From: Physcia stellaris
Lineage: Eukaryota; Ascomycota; Lecanoromycetes; Caliciales; Physciaceae
NCBI GenBank assembly: GCA_018902385.1
Contig: JABSSW010000009.1
Span: forward strand, 434,001 to 498,000
Direction of reading: 5' to 3'
DNA length: 64,000 nt
The notes under the pieces are model-generated. The model did no database searches. It had not been told where the DNA came from and worked only from the letters and a program-made list of their open reading frames with translations. Numbering within the stretch: the stretch's first letter is position 1; each line of letters starts with the position of its first letter. The position numbers were made by a program, and so were the translations under genes. Below are positions 9,557 through 20,309 of the stretch, piece after piece.

Positions 9557-12025
9557 ATGTCGAAATTGTCCGAGCTGCTCAACCCAGCTCCGCTGAATGG
9601 CCCAGGATCGCCCCCATCTACTTCTCAACCTCCACCTCGTTTGAATGGCCTGAACAGTCATGCAGAAGGTGACGAAAGTATCAGGTCAACTATTCTCTTC
9701 ACTGAAAACACCCCACGCCGTCAGTCTATAACCTCTCCGCTCGATGCGCTAGCAGCGGCAGCGACGAATAGCGCGCCCATGCCGTCTCCTTCACGTCCAT
9801 CTACAACATTCGTCGACGCGCATCATCCAAGTTTACCAACTCCATCGTCGCGCCCTACATCGAGCCACACTTCACCCCCGCGCTCTTTTGAGCTCCCACC
9901 GGTCCCGCAGCACACTGGCCATTTCTCGCCTGGGCTGGAACAGTATCATCAAGCAACGAGCGATGAGGTGAAGGCAAGGCGGATGTCGAACGATATCGTG
10001 GGAGACACAACACACGTTCTGCCTCCCCTCACCCAGATAGAGCCGGAGAAGGAACCACTGGCTGCGCTCGTGAATGCAAGATCACTTAATGAGGGTGAAC
10101 AACACGCGAAGGACACAGCTTTAGACTCTGGTTCGCAATCACCGGAGCCCCAGCAACGCACATTACCTTCTGAAGTTATATCTCCGGTCACTGCACAAAT
10201 TCGTCAGCCCTCACCGGGTCCCTCGCAGTCTCTCCCCGATCCCGTTCTACCAGATACTCAGACCGAGCAAGTACAAGTGAAAACTGAGATGGCGGACGTT
10301 CCATCTCAAATGACAGAAATGGCCAGCGAAGCAGGTGCACAAGCAGCTACGTCCCCGATCCCGAACTCGCGCCAGCCCAGCCCAATTGCAGACGGGCCAC
10401 CAATTTCCAAGAGCATTGCGGAACTCAAGAATAATGCGAGCCCTCAGCCCTCACCGACAATGGAATCTCCAAACAGAAAGAACTCCGAAAAGCCCAAGGC
10501 AACGCCAACGAAGAAACGCGCAGCTCCCAAGAAAGGCACCGCCAGCACAAAAAAGCCAGCAGCGAAGAAGCGTAAGATCGACACCACCAAGGCCGAGAGC
10601 ATTCCATCTACGCCAGCCCTTCCGCGCAACGGAACTCCATCCTCAAGCCGCGCGAGCAAAACACCAGCCCCCAAAGCCCAAAACCAGAAGCAAGGTTCCT
10701 CCACCCCAGCACGAAGCTCCTCGGTCGCCGCTGCAAACGAAGACGAGTACGAAGACGACGACTCCATGTCGATCGACCCAAACGAGCAATTCTGCATCTG
10801 CCGCGGACCAGATGACCATTCATGGATGATCGCCTGTGACGGCGGCTGCGACGATTGGTTCCATGGGCGCTGCGTAGACATGGATGAAAAGGACGGGAAG
10901 CTGATCGACAAGTACATCTGCCCGAACTGCACCTCCGCCGGCCGCGGCCACACGCTCTGGAAACCAATGTGCCGTCTCTCCACATGCCGCAAGCCCGCGC
11001 GCGTCGACGCCGCCAAAAAGAGCAAATACTGCAGCGACGAGCACGGGACGGAGTTCATGCGCCAGCTCGCCTTCAAGAACGAGCCCGAGCGACCGCTTCC
11101 CATGCCCTCTTCCGTCAGCCCCAGCGGCCGCCGAAAGAGCAGGAAAGACAACTACACGGACAATTTCGGCAACGGCCCCATCGACGCCGCAGGCTACGAA
11201 GACCCGGACGCAGACGACACCGATGGCGCCTGTCTCCGCGGCGGCACGCTGCGCCCTGCAGAGCTCAAAACCCTAGCCAGCACCACGAAGGACATCGCCG
11301 AGTTCCGCAAGCTGGGCGAAGGCGTCCTGTCCCCCCCTTCCTCGACCGTGGACCCGAACACCGAGAACTTGGCACACACACCCGAAGAGGCTGCCCAGCT
11401 GGCGGAGATCAAAGTCAAGACCAACGCGCTGAAAGAGCGCAAGCGGATGCTGGACGACAAAGACGCCTTCTTGGGCATGGTCAAAGCGCGCGCGAAAAGC
11501 GTGCTCGAGGGGCTGAAGAAGAAGGGCGAGAAGGCCGGGGTGTGCGGCTTCGACAGCCGGCTGGCGTGGGCGGACGAAGAATTCGAGAGCTGGAGGATGA
11601 GTGAAGAGGGCAAGAGCGTGCTCAGCAAAGGGACTCTAGGACCGGTGTTCATGGTCAAGGAAGAGCCGGAGAAGCAGGAGAAGGAGAAGGGGAAAGAGAA
11701 GAAGAAGGGGGGCAAGATGGTCAATGGGATCAAGGGCCGCAATAAAACCCGAAATGGAGAAGGAGAAGCAGAGGGAGAAGGAGAGCAAGAAACAGAAGGC
11801 GACCCCCCCGCCCCGAACCCCACCGAAGAAGGAGATGAAGAAGACGGCGCGACGAAGGGCATCTGCGTCAAGAAAGGCTGCCGCAGACACAAAGACTGGC
11901 TGAGGGTGCAGACCAACAACATCGCGCTCGACAAGGAGAGCGTCAGGGTCGATATGAAGCGGCTTCTCGCCGAGGAGAAAGGCCTGCGCGAACGAGCCAT
12001 GATACGCAGCTTGGAAGAGCACTGA
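9557..12025 (+). CDS. SPP1: Spp1-like PHD-finger subunit of the Set1/COMPASS complex
   Basis: Intronless, 822 aa from the ATG at 9557 (MSKLSELLNPAPLNGPGSPP). I prefer this start to an in-frame ATG at 9368 because the extra 63 residues look non-coding. The first ~400 residues are disordered and Ser/Pro-rich, with a Lys-rich patch near 330-350 (KKRAAPKKGTASTKK, AKKRKID) that could be a nuclear signal. A PHD finger occupies about residues 411-460 (FCICRGPDDHSWMIACDGGC, DWFHGRCV, YICPNC). It is followed by a Cys/His cluster (CRLSTCRKPARV, KYCSDEHG). Near the C-terminus come CVKKGCRRHKDWLRVQ and a coiled helix. This PHD plus downstream Cys-rich order matches Spp1/CXXC1. Family role: reads H3K4me and stimulates Set1 H3K4 trimethylation in the nucleus. 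Confidence 0.83.
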   Translation: MSKLSELLNPAPLNGPGSPPSTSQPPPRLNGLNSHAEGDESIRSTILFTENTPRRQSITSPLDALAAAATNSAPMPSPSRPSTTFVDAHHPSLPTPSSRPTSSHTSPPRSFELPPVPQHTGHFSPGLEQYHQATSDEVKARRMSNDIVGDTTHVLPPLTQIEPEKEPLAALVNARSLNEGEQHAKDTALDSGSQSPEPQQRTLPSEVISPVTAQIRQPSPGPSQSLPDPVLPDTQTEQVQVKTEMADVPSQMTEMASEAGAQAATSPIPNSRQPSPIADGPPISKSIAELKNNASPQPSPTMESPNRKNSEKPKATPTKKRAAPKKGTASTKKPAAKKRKIDTTKAESIPSTPALPRNGTPSSSRASKTPAPKAQNQKQGSSTPARSSSVAAANEDEYEDDDSMSIDPNEQFCICRGPDDHSWMIACDGGCDDWFHGRCVDMDEKDGKLIDKYICPNCTSAGRGHTLWKPMCRLSTCRKPARVDAAKKSKYCSDEHGTEFMRQLAFKNEPERPLPMPSSVSPSGRRKSRKDNYTDNFGNGPIDAAGYEDPDADDTDGACLRGGTLRPAELKTLASTTKDIAEFRKLGEGVLSPPSSTVDPNTENLAHTPEEAAQLAEIKVKTNALKERKRMLDDKDAFLGMVKARAKSVLEGLKKKGEKAGVCGFDSRLAWADEEFESWRMSEEGKSVLSKGTLGPVFMVKEEPEKQEKEKGKEKKKGGKMVNGIKGRNKTRNGEGEAEGEGEQETEGDPPAPNPTEEGDEEDGATKGICVKKGCRRHKDWLRVQTNNIALDKESVRVDMKRLLAEEKGLRERAMIRSLEEH

Positions 12026-12737
12026 GCGAGTCTTTATTTTTTCCCTTTGAGTGTACCCATCAGCCTCTACCTTCCTGGACTGGATTGCGGAACTGGAGAT
12101 GGAGATGGAAGCGAGCACAGGAGCTTCTCTTGCCCTTTCCCCCTTCCCCCTCCTATGATGGACACAATCCCCCCGCACAGCAGCCTGTGCTCCCCCAAAA
12201 ATGAAACGGATGAAAGCGTGGCGTTCCGGAGCTAGCTTTGTAACTATCGATAGGCCCCCCAGGCTGTTCCTGATACAGCTTTGCCTTTTTTTTTTCTTCA
12301 GCCAGAGAGGAGATGAGAGCAAAAACGGATACCCCCATTAGCAGAATTTAGCGTGTTGCAGGTGTTATAGCTAGAAGAGATTAACCTAGCAAACAAAGTA
12401 TCATAACAATATTTCCCAAGAATGGAGTTGAGTCGTGGGGTTTATGAAAGAGGGTGATGAGTTGATAGGGGAAGGAGTCGATGCTAGGTAGTATCCAAGA
12501 GGCGAGTGGAGCAGCTCTGAGACTCTGGGGACGTAGAGGAAGTGTGAAAGGGCCAAAGCCGGATTGCGATTGCATGCAAAGTAAATTTTTTCGTCGTATT
12601 TCCAAGTGTAAACCGTATCTACAACCCCCGCGCCCATCAGCTCTACTCCCAAGCCCCTATCCCCCCCCCTATATCCAAGAGTCAGTGCCCACAGGTGCAT
12701 ACCCCGGGCCCAGATCCAACATCCCATACTCCCGATC
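12026..12737. other. Convergent intergenic region between SPP1 and ferric reductase
   Basis: Holds the 3' UTRs of two convergent genes. A run of ten or more T lies near 12286-12296. No supported gene. Confidence 0.6.
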
Positions 12738-14646
12738 CTACCACCCAAACCCCATCTCCACAAACTCCACCTCGCCCCTCCCCACCACGCCCCTCACCGC
12801 GGCTCGAACCTCATCGCCCAACCCGCCCGGCCCACAAACACCCACACCCATCGCGCCCACCCTGCCCTCAACCTCCTTCTCCACGAGCACCCTCACATCC
12901 GGGCGACCGGGAAACATCTGCACCGTTGCACTCGGACTACTGACCTCCTTACTACTCCTCGGACGCGTGACCCAGAGCTGGATCCTCAGCACGTCCCTCC
13001 GGCGCTCCATGGCCAATATCTCCGTCATCCATGGCCGGATCCACTCCAGATGTTCGGGGGATTGGATGACCCAGACTAAGCACAGCCGGCGAAGGGCGGT
13101 GGTGCGGGTACTGAAGGACGATACGAGTGACCGGATGTAGGGCACTTGGTGCGTGATGCCGACGCCGCCTGCAAAGAGCAGGACGGTGCCGTAGGAGGCG
13201 TAGGAAGGGGAAGGGCCGTAAGGGCCGGAGGCGAGGGCGGTGAGTGTAAGTGGCGAGGGCGAAGCGAGGGCGCGGGCATGTAGGGTCGAAGTGAAGCCAG
13301 TGCGAGAGCGAATTATGAGACTGTAGGATGTTCGGTGGGGATGGGATGGAGTGAGGGTGGATGTTGTGGAGGCGGAGGACGGGTTGCGGGTTAGAGATAG
13401 GGGGAGCCCTTTTTCAGTGTCGATTGTGCGGTTGAGGAGGGATGAAGTTGCTGATGCGGAGGGAGGCGTTGAGGAGGACCAGGCAATTGAGAAGGGGTGG
13501 GATGTCCAGAGACCGAGGGCGGGGATGGTCAGGAAGAGATGTTGGCCTGGGTGAAAGGTCCAGGGGCGGGCGGGGGTGACGGTTACGCGGACGGCGTCGC
13601 CGGGGAGGGCTTCGATGGTGGCTTTTGTGCCGCCGTTGCCTATGTTGCGGTAGATGAGGATGGAGAGACGGAGGAAACGTTCGAGGCCCCACAGGGTTAT
13701 TACGATTTTGAGGTGGGTTTGTGCGGGCAGGCCGTCGAGATGGTACCAGAGTGCTACGAGAGCGGTGATAATCAGGGCGATGTGGAGATGGAGGAACGTT
13801 TCGTAGAAGGCACGTCGAAGGACGGTACTAGCTTGTAAGACAATGACGATGAGTACAACGGTGCCGACCAGACCGGTGAGAAGCATCTGCTGTTCAGCGA
13901 GAGACGAACTGAAGGCTTTCCATCCGGCTGGGGAACGTCAGTAGTTGTATCTTGCACGTAGGGGCTATTAGTGGCTTACACTGATCAACGGCCTTGATGC
14001 TGAAGGCCAAACTATGAATGACAGCTTGGGCCATGACAATACGACCGAACCAGCGATGCACAAGATTGAATACATCGAAAGGAATGCCGAGTAACCAGAT
14101 CAACGGATTGTTCCGGCCAGCCAGAACAACAAGAGGGATCATATTCACTACAGAGAGGGTACCTGTCCGATTCCGCAAATGCTCCAGGACTGCGGATCGC
14201 TTGCCTTGCCACTCGATTCCATATGTGCAAAAGACAACATTCATAGTAATAATTCCAGCCAAAGCCAGGCTCTGAAAGCGTGTTGGAAGTATGCCAAGGT
14301 TTATAGGTCCTATGCGGATTTCCCTGCCATGACGCTTTCGAAATAGTGGTGCGTAAAGGAGGTTTTGTTTGAAGATAGCATAGATCTCATTGGGATCCTT
14401 GAAGTATTGTTGGGTGTCGTTATTGAGACATGTAAGGGTGCGGATATACCGAACAGAATGCACAAAAATCCGATAGATAGCGAGAGCGACGACAAGGCCA
14501 GCAAGAAGAATGAGAATATATTTGCTGAAAAGGGAATTGTCAAAAGCTGCAGCTGCCAATTGAGCTGGGGTCTCGTGAGACTCATGCGCTGACACCAAAG
14601 CAGCACAGAGTACGATATCTAGCCAAACTGTCGATGGAACGGCCAT
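12738..14646 (-). CDS. Ferric reductase (FRE-type transmembrane flavocytochrome)
   Basis: Two exons, 14646-13980 and 13927-12738, joined by a 52-nt GT-AG intron with a CTGAC branch site; the junction reads AVDQ-SGWKAF. The product is 618 aa. It starts MAVPSTVWLDIVLCAALVSA, a probable signal peptide. Several membrane segments follow, with paired histidines of the ferric-reductase domain (VHRWFGRIVMAQAVIHSLAF; FLHLHIALIITALVALWYHL), which bind two hemes. The cytosolic part has the FAD-binding HPGQHLFLTIPALGLWTSHP and HPFSI, the NADPH-binding GGVGI and the C-terminal CGPGGLGDEVR. By family knowledge it reduces Fe(III) or Cu(II) outside the plasma membrane. An in-frame ATG at 14751 adds 35 residues without signal-peptide character, so 14646 is preferred. 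A serine/threonine-rich insert lies between the FAD and NADPH parts. Confidence 0.87.
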
Positions 14647-15718
14647 ATTGAGATGATTGCTGGCCGTTGCTGCTCGTAGATAACTATGTTGGCGATAGGA
14701 GTTTTGAGTATGGGAATCCAATGGGGCTGGACTCTGGGTTCGAGTGTTCAAGCTTGTCGATATGAATTTAGTTTGATAGGAAGGATAGTAACGACCCTTT
14801 TCAACTGCTAGCTACTAAGATGATAGATACCCTCACTTCCTGCAATGGTCGTAGTGTTGCTCGCTTCCCAGGATCAATATTCATAAAGGCTTGTAACTGG
14901 CTAAGCAGTGAAGCAATAGGAAGCGGTTTGTTGATTGTCAGAGCATCGTTCGCTAGCAGTATTGAACAATTTTCCCGGAAAGTCAAACGTAAGATCCCAA
15001 GAGAGTCGACTGAGCGGTGGGGATAAAATTCGAGCGGGCCAAGATTGTTTCGAGAGCGGTGGCTTCGCGGCAGATGTGATGTGAAACTGGTGGGTGAAGA
15101 AAAAGGTCGAAGGAAAGGTCGGTCGTCAACGACAGCGGTTAGAAAGGATTGTATCGGGTCCTTGCTCGAAACAATGAATGTGTGGTACGACTGCGTGAAG
15201 AGAAAGTAGCAATAATAATGAGAGCTTGCAGAAGAGAGAAAGTGAAGGATGTTGGAGACAAGAGACTCCTGAATCGTCGTGTTAGCGGTCCAAGCAGCAA
15301 GGACTTTCCCTCCTATTGAGCACTCCTTGGCGCCTAGATGCTTGCGGGTCTGCGCCCAAACAAATCACCCGAAACACTAGCTCGGTTGCTTAATTGGCTG
15401 GATGCAGCGGCTATTGGTCGACTGTTCTCGGGCCCATCTCAGATCGTTCCTGACTAAAATGAACGCCAACATCATCATCCGAAGTCACAATAATAAGGTA
15501 ATTGCTGTCGCTTTTATTCATATCAAGTCTACTACCGTTCCAGCTTCAGACATACCAATCATTGCGCAACAATCTTACAAGAACAGGTATAATCTCGTAT
15601 GTAGAAAATTACAGATGCCCTGGACAATCTTCCATTGGCTTCCCAGCCACAGACAGGGGCAGATGGTGCTACAGTACTCCACTTCAAAGGTACACAATCG
15701 CGAGCTTACAACATGTGT
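14647..15718. other. Intergenic: ferric reductase promoter and 3' UTR of the next gene
   Basis: About 1.1 kb between two minus-strand genes. Short frames (14801-15026, 15402-15782) are not protein-like. No GATA cluster typical of iron regulation was established by reading. Confidence 0.5.
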
Positions 15719-18454
15719 TCACAGCAGACTTAACTCGTCCTCGCTTTCCGTGTCACTCTTGAAGCCCTTACCTGTACCCTGAGACATGGCCTTGACTGTG
15801 CCCTTGGCACGAAACATGACATCCAATTTGGCCTTTTCGATAACCACAATGGGTCCAACACGACGAATCCGAGGAGCTGCACAACACCCTTGCCGCACAC
15901 AGTTACGCCATTCATGCGAGGAACCCAATCTTGAAGGCTTGTCCTTCACACTGATGTCGCTGACGATAGGATCGTGAAGCTTTCGCTTTTGAGCCAGTGT
16001 CCTTGTAGGCCGTCCCCTCCCTCGCCTCCTTTGGATTCGACCCGAGCCTGCTTCTGGATTCGAGCACTTGGAGTGGTTCTCTGTGAGATATTCGTGTGAC
16101 TCTGGCTTAGGAATCCGTCTAGCACATGGCGAGTTCTCGGCAAGGTGGTCGATGTCTTGGAAGGACTGGTGGATCGAAGAGGCTATGTCTTCCTCTTTAC
16201 TCGATTCCTGAACGACCGCTGCCTCGTCGCTACAAGCGTTCTCTGGCTCCTGTGCAGCTTCCGCGGACTGTGCCACCCACTCACATATACCCTCCTCCCA
16301 CCTAAATCCGCTTCTTGCTTGCTCACGGGAGTGTCTTGGGGTTTTTCCGGGTGTTCGGAATGCGTGCTCTGCCTTTCCACCTCCCAATCGCTGTTCCAAG
16401 GCCAGAGCACCTTCGAAATGTTTCGGTTGGCCGCTTTGCTCGGCAAGCTTGAAGGCTGCATTGATGTATATCGCGTTGAAAGTAGCCCGACGTGACTCAT
16501 CATACGTGCGATTAGCTACACCGTGACCAAGGCAGTTGATCAAGTCCCTTAAATGCTCAAAGGGATCTTTTAGCGCCACTCGTCCACAGCATTGAGCTAC
16601 ATTGCACAAAAATGTTCCTGCCGTGACATGGAAATCCGGCGTGGTTTTCGTGATTCCACGAATGAGTGCGTCCAAGCAATGGTGGTCCGGAGGTTGTGTG
16701 GCTATGGTCGATGCTAACAAAGAAAGGCCCAGATGATCATGGTTAATGTCGCAGGAGTGACCCTGACTTGAAACGCAAGAATGCAATTCATCGCTTCTTC
16801 GAGCCTCCTGACCGATGTCCGTGAGGACAGAGGCTCTTGACGATTGAAGAAGACTGGTGGCGCATAGCACAGTCAAGAGGTTCGAAAACACGTTGATCAT
16901 ATCTCCCCACAGAACATCCGCTTCCTCGCCATCATCCGAGAGAGATGCAGCCTGTATATTTTTAGACCAATTTTTCTTCCCTAGCTTCTGCACTTTACGG
17001 CTTTTTCTTCCAGACTGAAGGCGCAGTTCCTGGACTTTCTCTAGAAGTGAAGGACTGTTCATCCTATGAGCTTTAGCGACAACAGTACAAAGCAGGGATG
17101 CGGCATCATTGCCGTCAGATCTTCCCTGAGTAGCCGATATGACTGCTCTATTCCAACAGTCCACCATGTCTGGAGTATACATCCACTCGAAAGATATGAT
17201 ACTTGCATCGAATAGCTTTGCCAAAGAATCAAATTCGAATTTAGAATATCTGGTCAGCATTCCCATAGTTTGCACTGTCTGCAATGTTACTGAGGTTCGA
17301 AAAGCGTACAACAGACTGCTCGGGGTCTCCGGCTTTGGCAGAGGCTTCATGGTTGTAATCATGGCTTTGACAATAGTGACCGCTTCATCGTAAGCTCCAT
17401 GCTCAACGCAAAGCAACATAAGAGCACGAGCCATTGGCAGGTTAATCAACGACTCTTTGATAGCAGACACAAGGATAGCGATGCCGTGAGCTCTAACGAC
17501 CTCCTTGAGAGGTCTCCATCCTCCTGTGCCAGAGGTGTTCATTTGTTCCAGATCATTATACATCATGGTAGATACATCGACATCATTCTCGGGGTCCTCT
17601 ATTGTTGTGGAGAGCTGCTCCTCAATAATACAATCGGGTATTTTTCTCAAGCAAGTGGCGAAAAGCGACCGAGAGCGGTATTCCCTGGGTAATGTTGGTA
17701 GAGTAGCCTTTAGGCGGAGTTCTTTTGGCTTTTCATCTGCCGTCGCCTTCAGCAAAGCTAATACGCCATCATGAAGCCCATCAAGAGTCCTCCAATTCAT
17801 TGGAGATAAATTTCTCGCAAGCTTTGTAAATGCCCCTCTTAATGGAGTTTTCTGGCCGCAGCCCACTTCCCATTCAACTGAACTTGTCGGAGCATTGGGA
17901 AAGTTGTCTGGCATATCGTCGCTCATGCCCTGCAGAGCTAGTCCACCATGATCGTCCCGAAGCTCGGTAAACCCGATCAAGAATGTCTTATCAATCATTC
18001 GAAGTATGTCCCCCGCTGATTTCTCCTGCTCTCGACGCGACACGGGGATCGGATCGGGAACCGGCGCTTGCACATTCGATTTTGATGAGTAGGTCCTCCT
18101 CAGTCGCTTTCGCGGCCTGGTATCGGTTATCCAATCCGATGAATCAATCATGCTTGGATCTTCGGTGGAGCATGCCTCGGGTTCTTGGTTGGATCGTGAA
18201 CCCTTACACCGGCCCCATGATGATAGCATATGATGGTCCAGAGAGGTATCAGTTATAGTGTTGCACAATTCTTTCGAGCCCATAACCTTCATCTTTCGTA
18301 GTAGAGCAATTTTGGAAGACAGTGGGCGAAGCAATCGATGACATCTTGACGTCGTCCACAGACGTTCCGAGTCTCTGGTAGATGCTTTGTCTTCATTGAA
18401 GTCTGTCGAATAGTATAGCGGCAGCTTGAGGCAGGGGCTCTTTTCGGGAGCCAT
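15719..18454 (-). CDS. Large conserved-looking hypothetical protein, unknown function
   Basis: A single uninterrupted frame of about 911 aa from the ATG at 18454 (MAPEKSPCLKLPLYY); an in-frame ATG at 18466 adds four residues. I recognise no catalytic or binding motif. The N-terminal third is polar, with a basic patch (RPRKRLRRTYSSKS) that could be a nuclear signal. The middle (about residues 330-520) is helical and reads like solenoid repeats (REVVRAHG-like helix pairs, ALMLLCVEHGAYDEAVTIVK). The C-terminal part has a run of basic residues (GRIQRRRGRGRPTR) resembling an AT-hook, and the protein ends in an acidic tail, SDTESEDELSLL. A nuclear role is a guess from the basic and AT-hook-like segments. 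It is head-to-head with the DRG1 gene, 393 bp apart. Confidence 0.75.
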   Translation of the reverse strand: MAPEKSPCLKLPLYYSTDFNEDKASTRDSERLWTTSRCHRLLRPLSSKIALLRKMKVMGSKELCNTITDTSLDHHMLSSWGRCKGSRSNQEPEACSTEDPSMIDSSDWITDTRPRKRLRRTYSSKSNVQAPVPDPIPVSRREQEKSAGDILRMIDKTFLIGFTELRDDHGGLALQGMSDDMPDNFPNAPTSSVEWEVGCGQKTPLRGAFTKLARNLSPMNWRTLDGLHDGVLALLKATADEKPKELRLKATLPTLPREYRSRSLFATCLRKIPDCIIEEQLSTTIEDPENDVDVSTMMYNDLEQMNTSGTGGWRPLKEVVRAHGIAILVSAIKESLINLPMARALMLLCVEHGAYDEAVTIVKAMITTMKPLPKPETPSSLLYAFRTSVTLQTVQTMGMLTRYSKFEFDSLAKLFDASIISFEWMYTPDMVDCWNRAVISATQGRSDGNDAASLLCTVVAKAHRMNSPSLLEKVQELRLQSGRKSRKVQKLGKKNWSKNIQAASLSDDGEEADVLWGDMINVFSNLLTVLCATSLLQSSRASVLTDIGQEARRSDELHSCVSSQGHSCDINHDHLGLSLLASTIATQPPDHHCLDALIRGITKTTPDFHVTAGTFLCNVAQCCGRVALKDPFEHLRDLINCLGHGVANRTYDESRRATFNAIYINAAFKLAEQSGQPKHFEGALALEQRLGGGKAEHAFRTPGKTPRHSREQARSGFRWEEGICEWVAQSAEAAQEPENACSDEAAVVQESSKEEDIASSIHQSFQDIDHLAENSPCARRIPKPESHEYLTENHSKCSNPEAGSGRIQRRRGRGRPTRTLAQKRKLHDPIVSDISVKDKPSRLGSSHEWRNCVRQGCCAAPRIRRVGPIVVIEKAKLDVMFRAKGTVKAMSQGTGKGFKSDTESEDELSLL

Positions 18455-18847
18455 GGCGAATTCCAAGCCAGGATATTACGAGCCGCTGCGACTGTCACAA
18501 TTCGTACATAGCTGTAAAGCAAAGTGAAGCGATGCAGCAAAAGTAAGAAGATGCTGAGCAGAACCAGCTGCTTTAAAATGCAAGAGGCGATGCAACAATC
18601 AAATGATGCTGTTGACTTGGGCTGAAACGCAGTGAGAGTTTTCACCTGCAAATAAACAAACAATGCTAGACTCCGCGGCGGCTGTCTCGGCCCCGGATCC
18701 CGGTCGTTATCGATTGCCTGGAGATAATTGTCATTATATCCGATGGACCACACATTTTTTGACCGCACTCGCAGCTCCCAACGATAGGGAATTCTACCTT
18801 GAGACCTCCGAACATTCGACCGACGAGAGAATATAAGCTTGCTTATC
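18455..18847. promoter_or_regulatory. Bidirectional promoter region, hypothetical protein / RBG1
   Basis: 393 bp between divergent start codons. A frame on the minus strand reads through it (to 18915) but overlaps RBG1 exon 1 and has no protein character. No specific site claimed. Confidence 0.4.
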
Positions 18848-20309
18848 ATGGCGACCACAGCAGATAAGGTAATCCTGTCGCTCGGATGCAGGGAAAGTAC
18901 CGATGCTAAGGCCATCTTAGATCAAAGACATTGAGGCCGAGATGGCCAAAACCCAGAAGAACAAGGCGACATCATTCCATCTTGGTAAATTGAGAGAATG
19001 CAATCGTCATCATACCTTAATATACCAGCTTATGATAAATAGGCCAGCTGAAAGCCAAACTTGCAAAGCTTAAGCGCGAGCTACTCACACCAACGTCCAG
19101 TGGCGGAGGTGGAGGATGTACGTAATTCGTACAGCTTCGATCTGTTACAAGACTCACAATTTGCAGCTGGTTTCGATGTAGCGAGAACAGGTGTTGCCAG
19201 TGTCGGCTTTATAGGCTTTCCCTCTGTAGGGAAAAGTACGCTTATGAGTAAACTGACTGGGCAGCATTCCGAAGGCATGGACCGCTATCGGAGCGTCTAT
19301 CATAACTGTACTGACACTCTCTAGCTGCTGCCTATGAGTTTACTACCTTGACCACCGTGCCTGGCCAAGTCCAATATAATGGGGCAGCTATTCAGATGCT
19401 TGATTTACCGGGTATCATTCAGGGAGCCAAAGACGGCAAAGGTCGTGGGCGTCAAGTGATAGCTGTTGCAAAAACTTGCCATCTAATTTTCATTGTACTG
19501 GATGTGAATAAACCCTTGACAGACAAGAAAGTGATTGAAGCCGAGTTGGAGGGATTTGGGATCCGCATCAATAAAGAGCCGCCAAACATTGTTTTCAAGA
19601 AGAAAGACAAAGGTGGTATAAGCATTACCAACACAGTCCCATTAAGCCATATCGATCACGATGTAAATGTTATCCATTCCTTTCTCGGAAGCTATATTAC
19701 TCATGCCTTCTAGGAGATCAAGGCTGTTATGGCCGAGTATAAGATATCGTCGGCAGACATTGCCATTCGCTGCGATGCTACCATTGATGACCTTATTGAT
19801 ATCCTCGAGGCAAAGAGCAGAAGTTATATTCCTGTCATATATGCTTTGAACAAGATAGACTCCATTTCGATCGAGGAGCTGGATCTCATTTACAGAATAC
19901 CTAACGCGTGTCCTATTAGCTCAGAACACGGATGGAACGTTGATGAACTCCTAGAACAGATGTGGGAGAAGCTGAACTTACGACGCATCTACACAAAGCC
20001 AAAAGGCAAGACGCCTGATTACAGCACACCCGTTGTTCTGCGGAAGAACGCTTGCACGGTAGAAGACTTTGTTGGTCTTCCCCTCTGTTTGAATTCCTAA
20101 GCTGACCGCATTTCAGTGTAACGCCATCCACAAGACCATTGTCGAGCAGTTCAAACACGCAATAGTCTATGGGCAGTCGGTAAAGCACCAACCGCAAAGG
20201 GTAGGTCTCACCCACGAGCTTGCCGACGAGGATATCAGTAAGTCCTTCGTTCCGAAATTTTTGAAAAGAAGTACTCTGATTGTAAGCAGTAACTATTATC
20301 AAGCGATGA
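18848..20309 (+). CDS. RBG1: Developmentally regulated GTP-binding protein Rbg1/DRG1
   Basis: Eight exons: 18848-18868, 18921-18984, 19043-19117, 19167-19274, 19325-19662, 19714-20070, 20117-20237 and 20290-20309. They sum to 1,104 nt, a 367-aa protein, exactly the usual DRG1 length. It starts [20 protein letters not shown]; the first 7 residues form their own exon. GTPase motifs: G1 GFPSVGKS, G2 region [11 protein letters not shown]3 DLPG, G4 NKID. Family hallmark: [17 protein letters not shown]. The C-terminal TGS domain runs from about [14 protein letters not shown] to DEDIITIIKR. Six introns are GT-AG; intron 4 (19275-19324) begins GC, and only that boundary gives the conserved [11 protein letters not shown]. 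By family knowledge DRG1 binds translating ribosomes with a DFRP partner (Tma46 in yeast) and relieves stalling. Confidence 0.93.

Noticed and set aside
13351-13838. Plus-strand frames within the ferric reductase gene
   Set aside because: Antisense shadows of a well-supported gene.
18289-18915. 208-codon minus frame across the RBG1 promoter
   Set aside because: Overlaps RBG1 exon 1 and the start of the opposite gene in another frame; composition not protein-like.
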